Origin: Oscillospiraceae bacterium | GTDB taxonomy: Bacteria > Bacillota > Clostridia > UBA1381 > UBA9506 | NCBI GenBank assembly: GCA_015068555.1 | Contig: SVKI01000015.1 | Location: forward strand, 1-33,634 | Reading direction: 5' to 3' | Length of the DNA stretch: 33,634 nt | Part shown: piece by piece, positions 32,505-33,634 of the stretch | How positions within the stretch are numbered: position 1 is the first letter of the stretch | Layout of the letters: each line of letters opens with the position of its first letter | Translations under genes and position numbers: made by a program | Notes under the pieces: model-generated | Seen by the model: the letters and a program-made list of their open reading frames with translations, nothing else | The model's database searches: none | What the model was told of the DNA's origin: nothing

Positions 32505-33318
32505 CACACTTTTACAAATGTTTAGTTACGGATTTATGTCACGGGCACTTGCCGTGGGGCTTTTGGTTTCCCTTTGCGCCGCACTGTTGGGTGTCTGCCT
32601 TGTTCTCAAGCGCTATTCCATGATTGGCGACGGACTTTCTCATGTGGGCTTTGGTACCTTATCTATCGCCATGGCACTACACCTTTCACCGCTTTTTGTA
32701 TCCATCCCCATTATGATACTTGCCGCTTTTTTACTGCTTCGGCTATCTGAAAACAGCAGTCTGCGCGGTGATGCGGCGATTGCGCTGGTTTCCAGCAGTG
32801 CACTTGCGACGGGCATTTTGGTCGCCTCGCTTTCCGGTGGCATGAACGCCGATGTACATAACTACATGTTCGGCAGTATTTTAGCTATGAGTTCAGGCGA
32901 TGTGTATTTAAGCGTTGGGCTGTCGCTTGCCGTTTTAGTCCTTTTTGTATGTTTTTATAACAACATTTTTGCCGTGACCTTTGATGAAGCTTTTGCCCGT
33001 GCCACAGGCACAAAAGTACGTCTGTATAACCTTTTGATTGCTCTTTTAACGGCTCTTACGGTCGTGGTTGGCATGCGCATGATGGGCTCACTTCTTATGT
33101 CAAGTCTGATTATTTTCCCGGCACTCACAGCAATGCGACTTTTTAAAAGTTTTAAGGCCGTTGTGATTTGTGCCGCGCTAACGAGTCTTTTCTCCTTTTT
33201 ATGCGGTATGGTGGTTTCCTTTTTACTATCGGTGCCCACAGGCGCCTGCATTGTGCTGATAAGCCTTACTTTGCTTTTGGTGTTTACCCTGCTTGAAAAA
33301 GGAAAAAAATTGTTTTAA
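32497..33318 (+). CDS. znuB: Metal ABC transporter permease
   Basis: The 273-residue ABC-3 family permease has about eight membrane segments, the EAA-like region (KRYSMIGDGLSHVGFGTLS) and the typical end (GMRMMGSLLMSSLIIFPALTAMRL). ATG at 32497 with GGGAGG 9 nt upstream is the likely start, although the frame is open for 43 codons upstream inside znuC. It is the last gene of the operon, followed by a likely terminator. Confidence 0.93.
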   Translation: MVNTLLQMFSYGFMSRALAVGLLVSLCAALLGVCLVLKRYSMIGDGLSHVGFGTLSIAMALHLSPLFVSIPIMILAAFLLLRLSENSSLRGDAAIALVSSSALATGILVASLSGGMNADVHNYMFGSILAMSSGDVYLSVGLSLAVLVLFVCFYNNIFAVTFDEAFARATGTKVRLYNLLIALLTALTVVVGMRMMGSLLMSSLIIFPALTAMRLFKSFKAVVICAALTSLFSFLCGMVVSFLLSVPTGACIVLISLTLLLVFTLLEKGKKLF

Positions 33319-33341
33319 TATAATTGTGCCGCCGACAAAGG

Positions 33342-33370
33342 CTTTTATATGCAAAGCTAAAAGTTTTTTT
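33342..33370 (+). terminator. Likely terminator after znuB
   Basis: CTTTTA (33342-33347) pairs with TAAAAG (33358-33363) around a 10-nt loop, followed by T7 (33364-33370). The stem is AT-rich and weak, but the T tract and position fit. Confidence 0.55.
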
Positions 33371-33634
33371 GGAACCATGGGCATAGCCCCCGTGGTATTC
33401 GTTAACACAAAAAGGGGATGCAAAAAAAGTCCAGAACGCAAAAAGGTGAAAGTATATGGAATGTAGATAGTTTAAAAATTTCAAAAGGTTCTAAATATGT
33501 TGAAAAATCTCATTGTATTCGTTTTTTCTATGTTTTTAAGCCTTTTTGCTACGAACAAACCTCGCCTCTCGACGTACCCATGTACGCCTTCGGGTAACCT
33601 TACAAAGCCTATATCAGGCTTTGTAAGCTCAGTT
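33371..33634. other. Structured intergenic tail, no confident gene
   Basis: A bulged hairpin (33374-33382 with 33386-33396), a 5-bp CGTAC/GTACG stem near 33570-33585 and an 11-bp perfect hairpin (33599-33609 with 33617-33627) fill this stretch. A frame open from ATG 33497 to the window end (46 codons, AAAGG 8 nt upstream) starts with a signal-like hydrophobic segment. Its later codons run through the hairpins, so it is not called as a gene. Confidence 0.4.

Noticed and set aside
33497-33634. Possible truncated signal-peptide gene at the window end
   Set aside because: Only 46 codons are visible and the second half is built of hairpin sequence; not enough to call a gene.
1-33634. CRISPR arrays, insertion sequences, prophage or tRNA genes
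   Set aside because: No regularly spaced direct repeats, transposase or integrase motifs, or tRNA cloverleafs were recognised on reading both strands.

Overview
The window reads as chromosomal core sequence of an anaerobic, Gram-positive, endospore-forming member of the Bacillota, most likely class Clostridia. The reasons are a Gram-positive-type S10 ribosomal operon, an oxygen-sensitive class III ribonucleotide reductase (nrdD-nrdG), SepF and DivIVA division proteins, and the sporulation/division run yabP-yabQ-divIC-yabR. Strong AGGAGG-like ribosome sites, several GTG/TTG starts and sigma-A promoters with exact 17-bp spacers fit this. No integrase, transposase, CRISPR array, rRNA or tRNA gene was seen.

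Layout. Positions 1-4725, minus strand: rpsJ-rplC-rplD-rplW-rplB-rpsS-rplV-rpsC with a promoter and a long (about 385 nt) leader that holds two terminator-like hairpins. Positions 4873-7074, minus: a WYL-domain regulator followed by a cation diffusion facilitator whose metal-site residues look like those of manganese exporters. Positions 7150-7414, plus: an apparently undescribed small RNA locus with its own promoter, a 109-nt rod-like inverted repeat and two intrinsic terminators. Positions 7491-8243: trmB, closed by a two-way terminator. Positions 8243-11051, minus: nrdD-nrdG under a promoter overlaid by three NrdR-like boxes. Positions 11115-13540, minus: a MATE transporter and a tRNA-dihydrouridine synthase, closed by a terminator that overlaps the synthase's last codons.

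Positions 13642-24232, plus: DUF1385-prmC, then an HlyD-like adaptor, yggS, sepF, ylmH, divIVA, ileS, lspA and rluD. This is the familiar Gram-positive division, translation and lipoprotein-maturation neighbourhood. Positions 24198-27662, minus: yabP-yabQ-divIC-yabR, extended by an MFS transporter and a DUF1836 regulator, with a sigma-E-like promoter. The last gene runs tail-to-tail into rluD with a 35-nt overlap. Positions 27672-33370, plus: one apparent operon whose transcript would begin with an 84-nt nested hairpin and then encode a 23S-type rRNA methyltransferase homologue, an OmpR-family response regulator, a sensor kinase and a ZnuABC-type metal importer. The last 260 bases hold hairpins and only a doubtful reading frame.

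The most interesting items are the small RNA locus at 7185-7414, the attenuator-like rpsJ leader, the long nested hairpin at 27712-27795, and the two-component/zinc-importer linkage. All functional names come from reading motifs and gene order; no database search was run.
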